Positions 31,561 through 40,634 of a DNA stretch of 64,000 nucleotides are shown here, piece by piece. Position numbers and translations under genes: made by a program. The notes beneath the pieces were generated by a model. That model worked only from the letters and a program-made list of their open reading frames with translations. It searched no databases and was not told the origin of the DNA. Every line of letters begins with the position of its first letter. Positions within the stretch are counted from its first letter, which is position 1. This DNA is from Vreelandella azerica (lineage in GTDB: Bacteria; Pseudomonadota; Gammaproteobacteria; Pseudomonadales; Halomonadaceae): assembly GCF_013112225.1 (NCBI RefSeq), contig NZ_JABFHI010000007.1, positions 1-64,000 on the forward strand, in the 5' to 3' direction.

Positions 31561-32915
31561 TGACCGCTCCTCACCCTAAGCGCTGACGCGCCACGGGCGA
31601 GGCTTCCAACTTCTTAGGCAGCAACCGACACGTGGCCGGATTTACGCATGCCTCGGCTGGCAGGAACCGACAGTCCTTCGGCTCGTAGTTTGATGATGCC
31701 CTGCTGGCGAATGTTGATCGCAGCGTTAATGTCACGGTCGATGCCTTGGGTGCCACAGACGGGGCAATCCCAGGTGCGAACCTTCAGCGGCATGTCCGCA
31801 ACCTTGTGGCCGCAGCCCGCGCAGGTCTTGGAGCTGGCAAACCACTGGTCGATTTTGACCAGGTGCTTGCCTTGGGCTTCTGCCTTGTACGCCAGCTTTT
31901 GGATCAGGCTGTGCCAACTGGCATCGGCAATGTGCTTGGCCAGCTTGCGGTTTTTCAGCATGTTTTTGACTTTCAAGGTCTCGACCACCACCGCTTGGTT
32001 GTCGTCAATGAGTTGTCGAGACAGCTTGTGTTGGAAGTCAGCACGGGTATTCGCCAGACGCTCGTGCGCCTTGGCGAGTTTGAGCCGTGCTTTCGCACGG
32101 CCCTTGCTGCCTTTCTGGCAGCGGGAGAGGACTTTCTGCTTGCGACGTAGGTTGGCGCGCGCCCGCTTGAGGAAGCGGGGATTAGAGGTTTTGTGCCCCT
32201 CCGAGTCGGTGGCGAGAGGTATGTCAGCCCCATATCGACCCCCAGCACCGAATCGACGGTTTGCAGCGGTACCGGGGCCTCTTCTCCATCATCGACCAGC
32301 ACTGAGGCATAGTATTTGCCGGTGGTGGTGCGGGTTAAGGTGATGCTTTTCAGCGTGCCGGTGATGTCACGGTGGATACGCGCTTTAATCGGCGTGAGCT
32401 TTGGTAATTTGATATTACCCTGACCAAGCTTGATGCCGGTACAGTGATAGCTTGATTGCTTGCCGTGCTTGCGCTTGAACCTCGGATAGCGAGCAGGCAA
32501 CTTAGGGTTAAAGAAGTTCTGGAAAGCCTGATCGAGGTTAATGCAGGCTTGTTGCAAGGCAATCGAGTCAAAATCTTTGAGCCAGTAATACTTGCGGGAC
32601 TTCTTTGCCACCGCCAGTAGCGGCTTGAGGTCTTTTTGGCGCGAAACTTGGTGCCATGCCGTTTATACTGCGTGCTGATGATATGCAGTGCCTTGTTATA
32701 CACAAACCGTACCGCACCGAACTGGGCGTTCAAGAACGCTGCCTGTTCAGGGGTCGGGTAGAGGCGTACTTTTGTGGCTTTCAGCATGGCATGGGCTATT
32801 AAAGCTGTATATCTATCCATCATAAATGACGAAGGGCAAAGGTCAACCCCTTGCAGCGCTGTCGCGCTGCCCGCTTATATCTCCGCCCGATTGGGCGAAG
32901 GTTTACGCGGAGTGT
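31561..32915 (-). mobile_element. IS200/IS605-type element, tnpB only (IS1341-like)
   Basis: The right end starts exactly at 31561 (plus strand TGACCGCTCCTCACCC) and shares TGAC...GCTGACGCGC...GAGG..TCCAA with the remnant at 57941. This region overlaps and follows the tnpB 3' end, where TnpB guide (omega) RNA is normally made. The left end is approximate; a hairpin CGCCCGATTGGGCG and GTTTACGCGGAG near 32885-32915 look like the subterminal palindrome. No tnpA is present, so it would need TnpA in trans. Confidence 0.75.
31614..32787 (-). CDS. tnpB: TnpB RNA-guided nuclease, zinc-ribbon type (two indels)
   Basis: About 391 residues once restored. Start ATG 32787 (MLKATKVRLYPTPEQAAFLN). RuvC-like core: first Asp in VLGVDMGLTYL, the Glu in VVVETLKVKNM, a four-Cys zinc ribbon (CAGC ... 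CPVC) and the final Asp in GIDRDINAAINI, so all catalytic residues are kept. The frame slips at TTTTT 32633-32637 and near 32212-32218. If those are sequence errors the nuclease could be active. Confidence 0.85.
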
Positions 32916-32979
32916 GCTAATCAGGCTGATAGATGACACCCTTCAGATTACCCGCGTCTATCAATAAGGATAGTCATTA

Positions 32980-34461
32980 ATGCATACAGGATTCTCTCCT
33001 TCCCTGGGCTGGCAGCTTCTGGCTGCCGTTATTGCTGGGGGCTTCACTACGCTGACCGCCTCACCGTTTGAATTCTGGTGGCTGGGGCCTTTGGCCGCAG
33101 CACTGGTCTATTGGGGCAGCCATGCATTAACGCCCGCCCACGCCGCGTTCAAGGGCCTTGTCTATGGGCTGGCACTATTTGCCAGCGGGGCTTCATGGGT
33201 TTACGTTTCCATTCACGATTATGGCCATACCGGCCCCCTGCTTGCCGGCTTGCTCACGGCGCTGTTCGTGTTTGCGCTGGCGTTGTTTTTTGCCGCCATG
33301 CTATGGGTCTACCGACGCTTTACCTCACCGCGCTACTCACTGCTAGGCTTTGCGGGCATCTGGGTGCTGGCCGAGGTGCTACGCACTTATCTGTTTACTG
33401 GCTTTCCCTGGCTGCTGCTTGGCAGCGGTTTTGTCGATTCACCCTTGGCGGCCTGGGCACCTATCGGTGGCGTTTACCTCTTGTCGTTACTGGTCGCCTT
33501 CAGTGGCAGCTTATTGATAACGCTGCTGATCAAGCGTCGCCTGTGGGCCATCGCGCCCCTTGCGGCTATCTGGTTGACACCCTTCATCCTGCCCACCCAA
33601 TGGACAACGCCCAGCGAGCAGCCCACCAAGGTCGCCATGGTGCAAGGCAACCTGCCCCAACTGATCAAATGGACCGCTGACGGTCAGCGCGAAGCCGTTG
33701 CCACCTATACCCGCCAAACCCAGGCGATCAGCGATGACGTTGAGCTGATTATCTGGCCGGAAACCGCGCTGCCCATGCTGGAAAATCAGGCGCGCCCTGT
33801 ACTCGAACAGGTGCAGTCCAGCCTTCCCGCTGACACAGCGCTGATTACCGGCATCCTGCAACAGGATGAACAGGCCCAGCAATTTTTCAACGGCGTGATA
33901 GGGGTTGGTAACGTCGAAGGCGATTATCAGAAAGAACATCTGGTACCCTTTGGAGAGTACCTGCCACTGGAAAGCCTGCTGCGGGGTTTGATCAATTTCT
34001 TTGACTTGCCCACTTCCTTCATCACGCCAGGGCCAGACCAACAGCCATCGATGCAGGCGGCAGGCATTTCTCTGGGCAATGCCATCTGCTACGAGATTAT
34101 CTACCCTCAATTGGTGGCCAGCCGGGCACGCAACAGCCAGGCCATCATTACCATTTCCAACGACACCTGGTTCGGCCGCTCAATTGGCCCCCACCAGCAT
34201 CTGCAGATGGCACGCCTTCGTGCGCTGGAAAACGGCCGCTACGTGCTGCGCGCTACCAGCAATGGGATTACCGTCATCATCGACCCGCAGGGCCAGATAA
34301 CCCAACGTGCGCCGCAGTTTGAAACCACCACCTTGACCGGTGAGTTCTATGCCATGCAAGGCCTGACTCCTTTCACCCAGATGGGTAGCTGGCCGGTCTG
34401 GCTGCTGGCGGGTCTGCTGGTGCTACCTTCCCTGCGGCTGGGCAGAAAGGATCAGGCGTAA
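32980..34461 (+). CDS. lnt: Apolipoprotein N-acyltransferase
   Basis: Adds the third acyl chain to lipoproteins in the inner membrane. 493 residues, about seven helices, then a nitrilase-fold domain with the Glu-Lys-Cys triad: IIWPETALP (Glu), KEHLVPFGEYLP (Lys) and NAICYEIIYP (Cys). AAGGA precedes the ATG. It normally follows corC directly; here about 3.2 kb of mobile DNA lies between them, read in the opposite direction, so it must have its own promoter or depend on read-through. Confidence 0.96.
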   Translation: MHTGFSPSLGWQLLAAVIAGGFTTLTASPFEFWWLGPLAAALVYWGSHALTPAHAAFKGLVYGLALFASGASWVYVSIHDYGHTGPLLAGLLTALFVFALALFFAAMLWVYRRFTSPRYSLLGFAGIWVLAEVLRTYLFTGFPWLLLGSGFVDSPLAAWAPIGGVYLLSLLVAFSGSLLITLLIKRRLWAIAPLAAIWLTPFILPTQWTTPSEQPTKVAMVQGNLPQLIKWTADGQREAVATYTRQTQAISDDVELIIWPETALPMLENQARPVLEQVQSSLPADTALITGILQQDEQAQQFFNGVIGVGNVEGDYQKEHLVPFGEYLPLESLLRGLINFFDLPTSFITPGPDQQPSMQAAGISLGNAICYEIIYPQLVASRARNSQAIITISNDTWFGRSIGPHQHLQMARLRALENGRYVLRATSNGITVIIDPQGQITQRAPQFETTTLTGEFYAMQGLTPFTQMGSWPVWLLAGLLVLPSLRLGRKDQA

Positions 34462-34513
34462 GCACCTCCACGCCAGACCCCAAAGCAAGCTCTTCAACAA
34501 ACCCTGAAACCAA

Positions 34514-34537
34514 CAAGGCGCCCCTGGGGGCGCCTTG
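34514..34537. terminator. Hairpin between convergent lnt and phaC
   Basis: CAAGGCGCCCC/GGGGCGCCTTG, an 11-bp stem with a two-base loop. No U tract on either side, but its position between two converging genes fits a shared terminator. Confidence 0.6.
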
Positions 34538-34586
34538 TGGTGTACGTACTTTCTACATCAACATGATGAGCTACAGAACTGATGCT

Positions 34587-36449
34587 TTAACGGCTGCTGT
34601 TAGCGCTGGCAGCCTTGGTGGCTTCTTCATCTGCGTTGATGATTTCAGGAATTGTCTGACGCACGTAACGCCCCGGTGCAGCTTCGATAGTCGGCAACTC
34701 ACCTTCACCCGGCTGGCGCGCAGCCACCATTTTCTCCTGGTCAACAAAGCCGTTTTCCACCATCCATGCCTGCCAGTGAGGCCACCAGGAGCCTTCATTG
34801 GCTTGCGCACCGGCCATCCAGTCTTCGTGGTTGTCAGGCAGCTCGCTGTTGGTCCAGTAGCCGTACTTGTTCTTGTGCGGCGGGTTCACAATACCGGCAA
34901 TATGGCCTGAACCGCCCAGCACGAAGGTCACCGGGCCTTTAGGCAACAAGGCGCCATAGTAGGTGCTGTTCCATTTGGCGATATGGTCTTCCTTGGTGGA
35001 AACGTAATAGCAGGGCGTGGAAATCTTGCGCAGATCAATCTTGACGCCATCCAGCTCAATACCACCCGGTTCAACCAGACGGTTTTCCAGATACATATGG
35101 CGCAGGTACCAGGCATGGGTACCGGCCGCCAGGTTGGTGCCGTCAGTGTTCCAGTAAAGCAGGTCAAAGGCAGCCGGCGGCTCGCCCTTCAGGTAGTTAT
35201 TGACGTAGAAAGACCAGAACAGGTCATTTTCCTTCAGCAGGTTGAAGGTGTACGCCATGGAGCGGCCATCCAGATAGCCTTTGGTTTCCAGCGTTTTTTC
35301 AATACCTTCAATAACGCCTTCATTGAGGAAAACGCCGATGTCGCCCGGATCACGGAAATCCTGCAGGGTCGCCATATAGGTAACCGATTTTACCTTGCGC
35401 CCGCGTCGGGTACTGGTCAGGTAAGCCAGGGTAGACGCCGTTAGCGTACCGCCGATGCAGTAGCTCAACAGGTTAACTGACTTTTCACCGCAGGCCTGTT
35501 CAATGGCATCAATTGCGCTGATCGGGCCCATTTGCATGTAGTCTGCCCAGGTAACATCGCGCTGAGCTGGCCCAGGGTTACGCCAGGAAATCAGAAACAC
35601 CGTATGACCCTGATCCACTAGCCACTTGACCATGGAATTATCCTGGCGCAGGTCAAGAATGTAGTACTTGTTGATCCAGGGCGGCACAACCAGCAGCGGC
35701 GTCTTGAAAGTCTGTTCGGTGGTGGGCGTATACTGAATCAGCTGGATCAGCTCATTTTCATACACAACTGAACCGGGCGTGACGGCAATATTCTCACCTA
35801 CCGCAAAAGCGGTGCGGTCGGTCATGCGCACGTTGATCCCTTCAGCCGAATTGGAAAGGTCTTCACGTAGAAGCGCCAAGCCATCGACCAGGTTCTGGCC
35901 ACGAGTTTCCAGGGTGCGCCGCATCACTTCAGGGTTGGTGGCCACAAAGTTGGTGGGCGCCATGGCATTGACTAACTGACGGGCATAGAACTGCAGATGA
36001 TGCTTATGGGTCTCATCCAGCCCATCCAGATTATCGATCAGCTCCTCGACCAGTTGGGCAAACAGCAGATATTGCTGCATGATCGCCAGATATTGAGGTT
36101 CCTTGGTCCAGGCTTCGTCCTTGAAACGACGATCACCCTTGGCAGGCTTGATCAAGGGGTCAACGTTTTCGCCGGCCATGGCTCTGGCATTCTGCTGCCA
36201 CAGGAGCCATTGATCCTGTAATAGACGCGCCTGGGTTTGCCATAAGAGCGTGGGGTTCTGCATCAGCGCCTGTGCACCGGCCTCGAAACTTTCGCGCATG
36301 TCCTTATGGACAGAATCTGCAGCGTCGCTGGGCGCCATGCGCGCCATCAGATCCTGCATCAATCCCTGATACTGTTCCCCAAGTTCTTTCAACTGGGTAT
36401 TCCAGGCATCCATATCGACCTGAGATGGCATTTCCCATCCTGATTGCAT
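34587..36449 (-). CDS. phaC: Class I poly(3-hydroxyalkanoate) synthase PhaC
   Basis: Polymerises 3-hydroxyacyl-CoA into PHA. About 620 residues. The nucleophile box reads LLSYCIGGTL (active Cys), with the Asp in STKEDHI and His in GGSGHIAG. The box starts with Ser where most class I enzymes have Gly (GYCxG). The start ATG 36449 follows GGGAGAG; earlier in-frame codons run into the terminator at 36526-36564. It is larger than the Cupriavidus enzyme (589), mainly from N- and C-terminal extensions. Confidence 0.95.
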   Translation of the reverse strand: MQSGWEMPSQVDMDAWNTQLKELGEQYQGLMQDLMARMAPSDAADSVHKDMRESFEAGAQALMQNPTLLWQTQARLLQDQWLLWQQNARAMAGENVDPLIKPAKGDRRFKDEAWTKEPQYLAIMQQYLLFAQLVEELIDNLDGLDETHKHHLQFYARQLVNAMAPTNFVATNPEVMRRTLETRGQNLVDGLALLREDLSNSAEGINVRMTDRTAFAVGENIAVTPGSVVYENELIQLIQYTPTTEQTFKTPLLVVPPWINKYYILDLRQDNSMVKWLVDQGHTVFLISWRNPGPAQRDVTWADYMQMGPISAIDAIEQACGEKSVNLLSYCIGGTLTASTLAYLTSTRRGRKVKSVTYMATLQDFRDPGDIGVFLNEGVIEGIEKTLETKGYLDGRSMAYTFNLLKENDLFWSFYVNNYLKGEPPAAFDLLYWNTDGTNLAAGTHAWYLRHMYLENRLVEPGGIELDGVKIDLRKISTPCYYVSTKEDHIAKWNSTYYGALLPKGPVTFVLGGSGHIAGIVNPPHKNKYGYWTNSELPDNHEDWMAGAQANEGSWWPHWQAWMVENGFVDQEKMVAARQPGEGELPTIEAAPGRYVRQTIPEIINADEEATKAASANSSR

Positions 36450-36525
36450 ACTTACTCTCCCACTCTTATGGCAAGCGCATGACAGCTTTGCGCATAGGCC
36501 ATTGACCGTTATTCTCTTCGTCACG

Positions 36526-36564
36526 CTAAAAAACACTAGCCTTGAAAAGGCGAGTGTTTTTTAG
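36526..36564. terminator. Terminator between phaP and phaC
   Basis: CTAAAAAACACT-GCC stem paired with GGC-AGTGTTTTTTAG (one mismatch), A/T-rich at both bases. It stops leftward transcription from phaP, so phaC should have its own promoter in 36450-36525. Confidence 0.8.
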
Positions 36565-36577
36565 CAGACAAAACAAA

Positions 36578-36603
36578 CACGGCGCCGTTAATCTGGCGCC
36601 GTG
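36578..36603 (-). terminator. GC-rich hairpin after phaP
   Basis: CACGGCGCC/GGCGCCGTG with an eight-base loop, followed on the minus strand by TTTGTTTTG. It begins 11 bases after the phaP stop, giving two hairpins in tandem. Confidence 0.75.
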
Positions 36604-36614
36604 CAATCATTTAT

Positions 36615-37040
36615 TCAGCTTTTGCTACTACCGCGAGATGCCTGGCTGGTAGCCTTGGCAGGCGTCTCGTCTTTCTTGGCCGCAGCGGTGTTAACCTGAT
36701 CGTTCATCTGCTGAGTGGCTTCGCTGAACAGTTTTTCCATTTCAGCTTTAAATTCCATGCTCATCTCGCCCATGGTCTTGGCATCTTCCTGCATCTGCTG
36801 GGAGAGCTCGTTGAGCATTTCTGCCTGTTTGGCAGCAAATTCGCGCAGGTCATCAGCATCGTCAATTTCGCTGGCGCTACGCATCCGGTCAGTACCCATC
36901 TGGCTGTAACGCTTCATGGCTTCCAGCTGGTACTGGGTCATCTTTTCCATGTTGTTAAGCATCAGCGAGTTAACCTTGCGCATCGGTTCAAACATCTGGC
37001 GAGTTTGCGTGTTGAAAGCATCCATCATTTTATCTTGCAT
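36615..37040 (-). CDS. phaP: Phasin (PHA granule-associated protein)
   Basis: 141 residues, nearly all amphipathic helix (MMDAFNTQTRQMFEPMRKVNSL ...), Met- and Gln-rich, with a Ser/Ala/Lys tail (PAKATSQASRGSSKS). Phasins coat PHA granules and limit their size. ATG 37040 follows AGGG. Its place next to phaC supports the call. Confidence 0.88.
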   Translation of the reverse strand: MQDKMMDAFNTQTRQMFEPMRKVNSLMLNNMEKMTQYQLEAMKRYSQMGTDRMRSASEIDDADDLREFAAKQAEMLNELSQQMQEDAKTMGEMSMEFKAEMEKLFSEATQQMNDQVNTAAAKKDETPAKATSQASRGSSKS

Positions 37041-37224
37041 CGTTATCACCCTTTTTTTAAAAATATTCGGGCTGCCGACTGAGCTGCCCTGTCGTCTATG
37101 TTGCACTGCACAAAGACTAGCCCGTAATACTCAGCGTTGCAACCGTTAACACTGTAACGGGTTAATCTTTAGCCACGTCTCATGCAGAAAACATGGCTAT
37201 TACGCCGTTGCGTCAGGCTTAAGG

Positions 37225-37644
37225 CTAATCACTTTTAGACCGCTTGGCGCGTGAACTGGCTGACGCCGTACCGGTTTTGTTTTTACTGGCACTGCCCTGC
37301 TGACTGCTGCTATCACCACTTGATGAACCTTTGTTACTGGCGGCGGAACTGTCGCTATCATTGCCGCTCGAGGAGTAACTGGCATTACCGGCCTGACGCA
37401 GCATATCCAGCATCATCTGTTGATAGGTGCCAAAGTTTGAAAGCCCTTGGGATAGCCCCTGCTGCATCATTGGCTGCTGCATGAAAGGGCTCATCAGGCT
37501 CATCGGGTCATAACCCTCAACGCCGGACTCCATCTGACGCTGGATATTATCCAGCAGGTTTTTCTGAAAGGCTTCTACATCCGGCAGACCCAGCGCACGG
37601 CGAAATTCATCAGGGGTCAGATCAAATTCAACATTAATCTTCAT
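37225..37644 (-). CDS. DUF6489-like protein in the PHA cluster
   Basis: 139 residues. The N-terminus (MKINVEFDLTPDEFRRALGLPD) resembles DUF6489 proteins; it is followed by a Met/Gln-rich helix (SLMSPFMQQPMMQQGLSQGL) and a low-complexity Ser/Asn/Lys tail. AAGGAG precedes the ATG. The composition and position beside phaP suggest a granule-associated protein, but there is no proven role. Confidence 0.75.
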   Translation of the reverse strand: MKINVEFDLTPDEFRRALGLPDVEAFQKNLLDNIQRQMESGVEGYDPMSLMSPFMQQPMMQQGLSQGLSNFGTYQQMMLDMLRQAGNASYSSSGNDSDSSAASNKGSSSGDSSSQQGSASKNKTGTASASSRAKRSKSD

Positions 37645-37754
37645 CGGCGGCTCCTTATCGCTCTCCCCTGAGTGTAGCAGTCAAAAGTCAGTTTCACCGC
37701 TGCGGATGACACTGCTATGACACCCGGCTATCAACGCTATGCCTTTGGTGCTTT

Positions 37755-38846
37755 TCAGCACTGGCCAAGGCGTGGCGTATCTACCTTGACATGGGCATTC
37801 TGGCCGCGCTGGCGCAGCCAGTGATCCATTAGTGTAATAGCCATCATGGCTTCCGCAATCGGGGTTGCGCGTATACCGACACAGGGATCGTGACGCCCCT
37901 TGGTCACCACCTCAACAGGCTCACCATGGATATCGATAGAGCGCCCCGGCGTGGTAATGCTGGAGGTTGGCTTGAGAGCAAGGCGAGCAACAATCGGTTG
38001 GCCGCTGGAGATACCGCCGAGCACCCCACCCGCATGGTTGGAAAGAAAGCCTTCCGGGGTCATTTCATCGCGGTGGGTGCTGCCGCGCTGGTCAATGCTG
38101 GCAAAGCCATCGCCGATTTCGATGCCTTTGACCGCATTGATGCTCATCAGGCTATGGGCCAGTTCAGCATCCAGGCGATCAAACACCGGCTCGCCTAGCC
38201 CTACGGGCACCCCTTCGGCCACAACGGTCACCTCGGCGCCCACAGAATCCTGGTCGCGGCGCAGTTGATCCATATAGGCTTCAAGCTCCGGCACCTTGGC
38301 CGGGTCAGGGCTGAAAAAAGCGTTGTCGTCAACGCTGTTCCAGGTCTTGAAGTCGATCTTGATCGGCCCTAACTGGCTCATGTAGCCGCGTATCTGAACT
38401 CCCCGGCTGGCCAGAAACTGTTTAGCAATCGCACCGGCGGCCACGCGCATGGCGGTTTCGCGAGCACTGGAACGCCCTCCACCGCGATAGTCCCGGTGAC
38501 CGTATTTATGGTGGTAGGTGTAATCCGCGTGGGCCGGACGAAACTGATCCTTGATCTTTGAGTAGTCCTTGGAGCGCTGATCGGTATTTTCAATCAGCAG
38601 CCCAATTGAGGCGCCGGTCGTCATGCCTTCAAACACACCGGAAAGAATCCGTACCTGATCGGGTTCCTTGCGCTGGGTGGTATGGCGGGAGCTGCCGGGG
38701 CGGCGGCGATCCAGATCACGCTGCAGATCCGCCTCGCTAAGCATGACCCCCGGTGGGCAGCCATCCACAATGGCGCCAAGCGCGACGCCATGGCTCTCAC
38801 CAAAGGTCGTAACGGTAAACAGTTTGCCAATTGTATTGCCGGACAT
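37755..38846 (-). CDS. aroC: Chorismate synthase
   Basis: Last shikimate-pathway step, EPSP to chorismate, FMN-dependent. 363 residues with [54 protein letters not shown] and [18 protein letters not shown]. Downstream of prmB in the same direction (14 bases apart), as in enterobacteria. Confidence 0.97.
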   Translation of the reverse strand: MSGNTIGKLFTVTTFGESHGVALGAIVDGCPPGVMLSEADLQRDLDRRRPGSSRHTTQRKEPDQVRILSGVFEGMTTGASIGLLIENTDQRSKDYSKIKDQFRPAHADYTYHHKYGHRDYRGGGRSSARETAMRVAAGAIAKQFLASRGVQIRGYMSQLGPIKIDFKTWNSVDDNAFFSPDPAKVPELEAYMDQLRRDQDSVGAEVTVVAEGVPVGLGEPVFDRLDAELAHSLMSINAVKGIEIGDGFASIDQRGSTHRDEMTPEGFLSNHAGGVLGGISSGQPIVARLALKPTSSITTPGRSIDIHGEPVEVVTKGRHDPCVGIRATPIAEAMMAITLMDHWLRQRGQNAHVKVDTPRLGQC

Positions 38847-38860
38847 GGGCGTTATTTCCT

Positions 38861-39838
38861 TTACGCAAAAGACGCCGCATGGGCGTCGAGTTCAGCGGCG
38901 CTCAGGGCAAATACGCCCTGGCCACCGCGCTCGAATTCAAGCCACATAAATGGCACTTGGGGAAATGCTTGTTCAAGATGGCGGTCAGAATTGCCCACCT
39001 CAACTATCAGCCAGCCGTCATCGCTCAAATGCGCTCGGGCATCGCGCAGAATCTGGCGGACGATATCCAGACCATCGCTACCCGCTCCCAGCGCCAGGTC
39101 AGGCTCATGGCGAAACTCAGCCGGCATGGTGGCCAGATCGCGGGCATCCACATAAGGCGGGTTGGAGACGATCAGGTCAAAGCGCTGCCCTTCAAGGTTC
39201 TGAAACACATCGGATTCAACCGCGCGCACCCGGTCACCCACGGCGTGGCGGGTGATATTCTCACGGGCGACACCCAACGCTTCCTGGCTGATATCCGTCA
39301 GAATGACGTCACAGGTCGGCAGATGCAGCGCCGTGGCAATCCCGATACATCCTGACCCGGTACACAGATCAAGCACCCGCTCTGGCGGCTCCTCCGTGAA
39401 CCAGGCGGCAAAACCATCTTCAATCAACTCGCCCATCGGCGAGCGTGGAATCAGCACGCGCTCATCCACATTGAAGGGGTAGCCAGCAAAAAACGCCTCG
39501 CCCAGCAGATAGGGCAGCGGGCGGCGCGTCTTGACGCGCGCCCGGGTCAACGCCACGATACGGCTGCGCTCCATGGGCAGCAGGCGAGCTTCCAGCACCG
39601 CTGGGTCAACGTTCCAGGGCAGGTGCAAGGCCCCCAGGCAAAGCGCGACCGCCTCGTCCCAGGCGGATTGGGTACCATGGCCATAATACAGCCCAGCGAG
39701 ATGAAATTCGCTGGCCGTCCAGCGCAGATAGTCGCGTAGAGTAAAGAGTTCCTGTGCCAGTTCGACATCGCTCAAACACAGCGTTGAGGTGCCGATAGCA
39801 GCATGGTCAGCTAATTCAGTGGAAGATAACGTGGCCAC
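38861..39838 (-). CDS. prmB: 50S ribosomal protein L3 glutamine methyltransferase
   Basis: N5-glutamine methyltransferase for L3, 325 residues. SAM motif [16 protein letters not shown] near 143 and catalytic [10 protein letters not shown] near 208. The N-terminal HlyX-like part ([24 protein letters not shown]) and the Asn-Pro-Pro-Tyr-Val followed by Asp separate it from PrmC. The neighbouring aroC supports the call. Confidence 0.94.
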   Translation of the reverse strand: MATLSSTELADHAAIGTSTLCLSDVELAQELFTLRDYLRWTASEFHLAGLYYGHGTQSAWDEAVALCLGALHLPWNVDPAVLEARLLPMERSRIVALTRARVKTRRPLPYLLGEAFFAGYPFNVDERVLIPRSPMGELIEDGFAAWFTEEPPERVLDLCTGSGCIGIATALHLPTCDVILTDISQEALGVARENITRHAVGDRVRAVESDVFQNLEGQRFDLIVSNPPYVDARDLATMPAEFRHEPDLALGAGSDGLDIVRQILRDARAHLSDDGWLIVEVGNSDRHLEQAFPQVPFMWLEFERGGQGVFALSAAELDAHAASFA

Positions 39839-40067
39839 AATGGCTCCTGATTAATGGTGACATCACACTTGAGTAAGCGGTATGACAATGATTGTACCTT
39901 TCACTCCAGCCGGTTCACAGCAGCGTTAATCTCGCTATACTGTGCGCTGCTGCGTTTTTTAACAGAGTTTTATAGTGAAGCTTTAAAATAGCGCTTTGCC
40001 ATCAGTGTTAAAGCAGCGTTTTTCCCTTAACGTCCAATTTTTACGCCCGTTTCCATCAGAGCATGCC

Positions 40068-40634
40068 ATGACTCGTCGCCATACGCCCCAAGAGGAAGAG
40101 ATCAATGTCTTTCGCCATGCGCTGGAAGCTGCGGGCGTTCGGCGTATCACCACTAACCGCGCTGACCCTGGCCGCCCCAGGCAGCATCAGCCAGCCCATG
40201 AGGCGCGCCGCCGGGCGGCGGTTGAAAACCAGGTGCTGCAAACCAACGGCCGTACCTCTGATGGTCGTGTTGAAGCGGTTCGCCCTTCTGAATACCTGGA
40301 GTTCAGCGTTCCGGATCTGCCCTGGCGCACCTTCAGCCAGTTAAAACGCGGCCAGCTGGCCTGGCAGGCAGGCCTTGATCTGCATGGCTATACGCTGGAA
40401 GAAGCCCGCCATCAGCTGGAAGGCTTTCTGCGTGATGCCATCAACCAGCGGATGCGCAGCGTCCTGATTGTGCATGGCAAGGCCTGGGGTACCGATGCCG
40501 ACTATCCGGTGCTTAAAAGCCACACCAACACCTGGCTGCGCGAATGGCCGGGCGTACTGGCCTTCTGCTCGGCCACTGACATTGATGGCGGCACCGGTGC
40601 TCTTTATGTGCTGTTACGCCGCAAAGGGCACTAG
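40068..40634 (+). CDS. Smr-domain protein (SmrB-like)
   Basis: 188 residues. Basic N-terminal region, then a C-terminal Smr domain with LDLHGYTLEEARHQLEGFL (about 105) and VLIVHGKAWG (about 140). In SmrB the DxH and HGxG motifs cut mRNA at collided ribosomes. It is divergent from prmB-aroC, the position of smrB in E. coli, but the sequence could also be SmrA, so no symbol is given. ATG 40068 rather than an upstream ATG is chosen from the start of similarity. Confidence 0.8.
   Translation: MTRRHTPQEEEINVFRHALEAAGVRRITTNRADPGRPRQHQPAHEARRRAAVENQVLQTNGRTSDGRVEAVRPSEYLEFSVPDLPWRTFSQLKRGQLAWQAGLDLHGYTLEEARHQLEGFLRDAINQRMRSVLIVHGKAWGTDADYPVLKSHTNTWLREWPGVLAFCSATDIDGGTGALYVLLRRKGH

Noticed and set aside
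31142..31579. Rightward frame of 145 codons at the intron 5' region
   Set aside because: It lies antisense to the structured intron RNA, shows no protein family and has biased composition.
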